In this document: in pieces, positions 5,905 through 7,603 of the stretch
Position numbering within the stretch: position 1 is the stretch's first letter
How the letters are laid out: each line of letters begins with the position of its first letter
DNA from: CAYGKP01 sp964350605
GTDB taxonomy: Bacteria; Bacteroidota; Bacteroidia; Cytophagales; JAAEPT01
Reading direction: 5' to 3'
Length of the DNA: 7,603 nucleotides
Assembly: GCA_964350605.1 (NCBI GenBank)
Contig: CAYGKP010000125.1
Coordinates: 1 to 7,603 of the forward strand
The notes under the pieces: model-generated
The model's database searches: none
What the model saw: only the letters and a program-made list of their open reading frames with translations
What the model was told of the DNA's origin: nothing
Translations under genes and position numbers: made by a program

Positions 5905-7209
5905 TTAGAGGCGACGGATGTCGGCACCCAGGTTGTTGAGGCGCGTGTCGATGAACTGATACCCGCGGTCGATCTGCTCGGCGTTGTGGATCACGCTGGT
6001 GCCCTCAGCGGACAGCGCAGCGATGAGTAGGGAAACACCTGCGCGGATGTCCGGCGAGGTCATGGTGATGCCGCGCAGCGGTTGCTGGCGGTCGTTCCCG
6101 ATGACGGTCGCGCGGTGCGGGTCGCAGAGGATGATTTGCGCACCCATGTCGATCAACTTGTCAACGAAGAACAAGCGGCTTTCGAACATCTTCTGGTGGA
6201 TCAGCACCGTGCCGCTGGCTTGCGTCGCGGTAACCAGCACAATCGAGAGCAAGTCGGGGGTGAAGCCCGGCCAGGGGTGGTCCTGCACAGTCAGGATGCC
6301 GCCATCGATGGTCTTGGAGATGACGTACGAGTCCTGCTTGGGGACGCGAATGTTGTCATCCTTGATTTCGAGGACGATGCCCAATTTCTCGAACACCGAA
6401 GGGATGGGCCCCAGCATGTCGACCCGACATTTCTTGATCGTCAGGTCCGAGTTGGTCATCGCCGCCATGCCGATGAACGAGCCAATCTCGATCATATCGG
6501 GCAGGATGGTGTGGTCGGTGCCACCAAGTTCTTTCACCCCTTCGATGCGAAGGAGATTTGAACCGATGCCGTCGATCTTTGCGCCCATGCGCACGAGCAT
6601 CGCGCAGAGTTGCTGCAAGTAGGGCTCGCACGCCGCGTGATAAATCGCCGTGGTGCCTTCGGCCAGGACGGCTGCCATCACGAGGTTGGCAGTACCCGTT
6701 ACCGAGGCCTCGTCGAGGAGCATGTAGGCGCCCTTCAATTTTTTGGCCGAGATGCGGTAGAAGCCCTTTTTGTCGTCGTACTCGAACTTGCCCCCCAGCT
6801 TTTGCAAGCCGATGAAGTGCGTATCCATCGGGCGGCGGCCAATTTTGTCGCCACCCGGACGGGGCAATTGCGCCTTGCCGAAACGGGCCAGCATGGGCCC
6901 CAGGATCATGACCGAGCCACGGATGGCACTGGCTTTCTGGCGAAACTCCTCGCTATCGAGCGCCTCGACGTTGACGTTCTTCGCACAGAAGCGAATCGCA
7001 TCGTCGGTGATTTGCTCCACGTCCACGTCCAGGGCGATCAAAAGCTCGACCAGGCGCTGGATGTCGCGAATGTGGGGGATGTTACGAACCAGGACCGGCT
7101 CCTCGGTCAGGAGCACGGCGCAGAGAATTTGCAGGGCTTCGTTCTTGGCGCCCTGTGGTGTGATAGAGCCCTTCAGCTCGCGCCCACCGACAACTTCCAA
7201 CGAGGCCAT
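5905..7209 (-). CDS. murA: UDP-N-acetylglucosamine 1-carboxyvinyltransferase (MurA), Asp-type active site
   Basis: A complete 434-residue MurA, the cytosolic enzyme that transfers enolpyruvate from PEP to UDP-GlcNAc in the first committed step of peptidoglycan synthesis. Recognisable landmarks are QGAKNEAL with K22 (equivalent to E. coli K22), the loop PGGDKIGRRP (118-127) with R126 (E. coli R120), the segment DEASVTGTANL (166-176), the general base candidate D319 in FTPDL (E. coli D305), R389 in DIRAG (E. coli R397) and the C-terminal IDRGYQFIDTRL (413-424). The residue aligned with the catalytic, fosfomycin-alkylated Cys115 is Asp121 (codon 6849-6847). Natural Asp variants in Mycobacterium and Chlamydia are active and fosfomycin-insensitive. 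The start at 7209 overlaps the stop of the DUF4290 gene by one base (TAATG), implying translational coupling. A two-base gap separates its stop from the Rieske gene. Confidence 0.97.
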   Translation of the reverse strand: MASLEVVGGRELKGSITPQGAKNEALQILCAVLLTEEPVLVRNIPHIRDIQRLVELLIALDVDVEQITDDAIRFCAKNVNVEALDSEEFRQKASAIRGSVMILGPMLARFGKAQLPRPGGDKIGRRPMDTHFIGLQKLGGKFEYDDKKGFYRISAKKLKGAYMLLDEASVTGTANLVMAAVLAEGTTAIYHAACEPYLQQLCAMLVRMGAKIDGIGSNLLRIEGVKELGGTDHTILPDMIEIGSFIGMAAMTNSDLTIKKCRVDMLGPIPSVFEKLGIVLEIKDDNIRVPKQDSYVISKTIDGGILTVQDHPWPGFTPDLLSIVLVTATQASGTVLIHQKMFESRLFFVDKLIDMGAQIILCDPHRATVIGNDRQQPLRGITMTSPDIRAGVSLLIAALSAEGTSVIHNAEQIDRGYQFIDTRLNNLGADIRRL

Positions 7210-7603
7210 TAGCGACGACGACGGTTTTGGTTTCCGCCTCCACCACCACTGCGGCCGCGGCGACGGTTGCGGTTATTTCCACCTCCACCTCCGCGTTGTG
7301 GGCGTTGCTCTTGGGCAGGGCCGCTGAGGTTTTTGATCCGTGAATCAAAGAGATTGTGCTCGTTCACCTTTTCGATGTCGACTTTCAACTTGCCGCCCGA
7401 AAGGTCTTCGATTTGCTTGGCGATGGTGGTATTGTCGGCCTGACTTTCCCGACCGGTTTCCTGCCCATAGAATCGCTTCATGAGCTTGCCGACGTAAACG
7501 ATGGCACCTTCTTGTTCTTCAGGATCGGTCATCTCGGAAGCGACGCTTACGATCTTCTGGACCCCGCGGCCATAGTGGCGAAACTTGGGGGGCGCTTCGG
7601 GGT
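7209..7603 (-). CDS. DUF4290 domain-containing protein, C-terminal part (5' end off the right edge)
   Basis: The frame is open from the window edge to a TAA at 7211-7209, giving 131 residues of the C-terminal part. The visible sequence starts EAPPKFRHYGRGVQKIV and continues through a helical region (EQEGAIVYVGKLMKRFY) to IEDLSGGKLKV, which I recognise as the end of the DUF4290 family, a Bacteroidota protein of unknown function commonly encoded just upstream of murA. An ATG at 7532 is internal, because the family sequence RHYGR lies upstream of it in the same frame; the true start is beyond the window. After the conserved domain (ending about LSGP) comes a low-complexity basic tail rich in Gly, Asn and Arg. 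The TAATG junction couples it to murA. Cellular role is unknown; the tail suggests possible RNA or DNA contact, which is inference. Confidence 0.85.
   Translation of the reverse strand, partial: PEAPPKFRHYGRGVQKIVSVASEMTDPEEQEGAIVYVGKLMKRFYGQETGRESQADNTTIAKQIEDLSGGKLKVDIEKVNEHNLFDSRIKNLSGPAQEQRPQRGGGGGNNRNRRRGRSGGGGGNQNRRRR
7212..7292 (-). repeat. Duplicated Gly5-Asn/Arg unit encoding the C-terminal tail of the DUF4290 protein
   Basis: The tail contains two similar units. The first is GGGGGNNRNRRR (7292-7257) and the second GGGGGNQNRRRR (7247-7212), separated by GRS. At the DNA level each has a GGA/GGC/GGT glycine block (7278-7292 and 7233-7247) followed by AAC- and CGT/CGC-rich sequence. 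The glycine codons vary, so it is not a simple homopolymeric slippage tract. It resembles RGG-like disordered nucleic-acid-binding tails, but it does not contain regular RGG repeats. Confidence 0.75.

Noticed and set aside
7209..7532. A complete 107-residue gene starting at the ATG at 7532
   Set aside because: The frame stays open to the window edge and the upstream residues (RHYGR and neighbours) fit DUF4290, so this ATG is internal.
1..7603. A new defence system, mobile element, CRISPR array, tRNA or structured RNA
   Set aside because: Every gene belongs to a recognisable family, gaps are under 80 bases, and no direct-repeat array, transposase, terminal repeats or tRNA-like fold was seen on either strand.

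Overview
The window looks like an ordinary core-genome segment of a fairly GC-rich (roughly 55-60% by eye) member of the Bacteroidota. Four independent clues point there. The three-gene cassette reads as GldA-GldF-GldG. The gene upstream of murA matches the DUF4290 family, which I know only from Bacteroidota. The best promoter matches the Bacteroidota housekeeping pattern (TTTG, about 18-20 bases, TAnnTTTG). No start codon is preceded by a purine-rich Shine-Dalgarno sequence. I cannot name the genus.

Layout, left to right. Positions 1-197 (minus strand) hold the N-terminal 65 residues of a sodium:solute symporter that runs off the left edge. Diverging from it is a classical short-chain dehydrogenase/reductase (265-963, plus). 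Then comes a tight plus-strand cassette: ABC ATPase gldA (1042-1962), membrane permease gldF (1959-2693, 4-base overlap) and auxiliary protein gldG (2708-4360). The DNA polymerase sliding clamp dnaN (4400-5527) follows, apparently with its own promoter overlapping the end of gldG. On the minus strand, converging on dnaN, is a compact operon read from the right edge: a DUF4290 protein (partial, 7603-7209), murA (7209-5905) and a small Rieske [2Fe-2S] protein (5902-5543). A perfect 7-bp hairpin lies where the two convergent units meet. There is no gene-free stretch longer than about 80 bases.

Functionally, GldA/F/G form an ABC-2 type transporter associated with gliding motility in Flavobacterium johnsoniae. 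DnaN tethers the replicative polymerase to DNA. MurA performs the first committed step of peptidoglycan synthesis. The Rieske protein probably carries electrons for an unknown partner. The most notable molecular detail is that MurA has aspartate (D121) where the fosfomycin-reactive cysteine is normally found, predicting intrinsic fosfomycin insensitivity. The DUF4290 protein ends in a duplicated Gly5/Asn/Arg tail that looks nucleic-acid-binding. I found no mobile element, tRNA, rRNA, CRISPR array, defence island or convincing undescribed multi-gene system.
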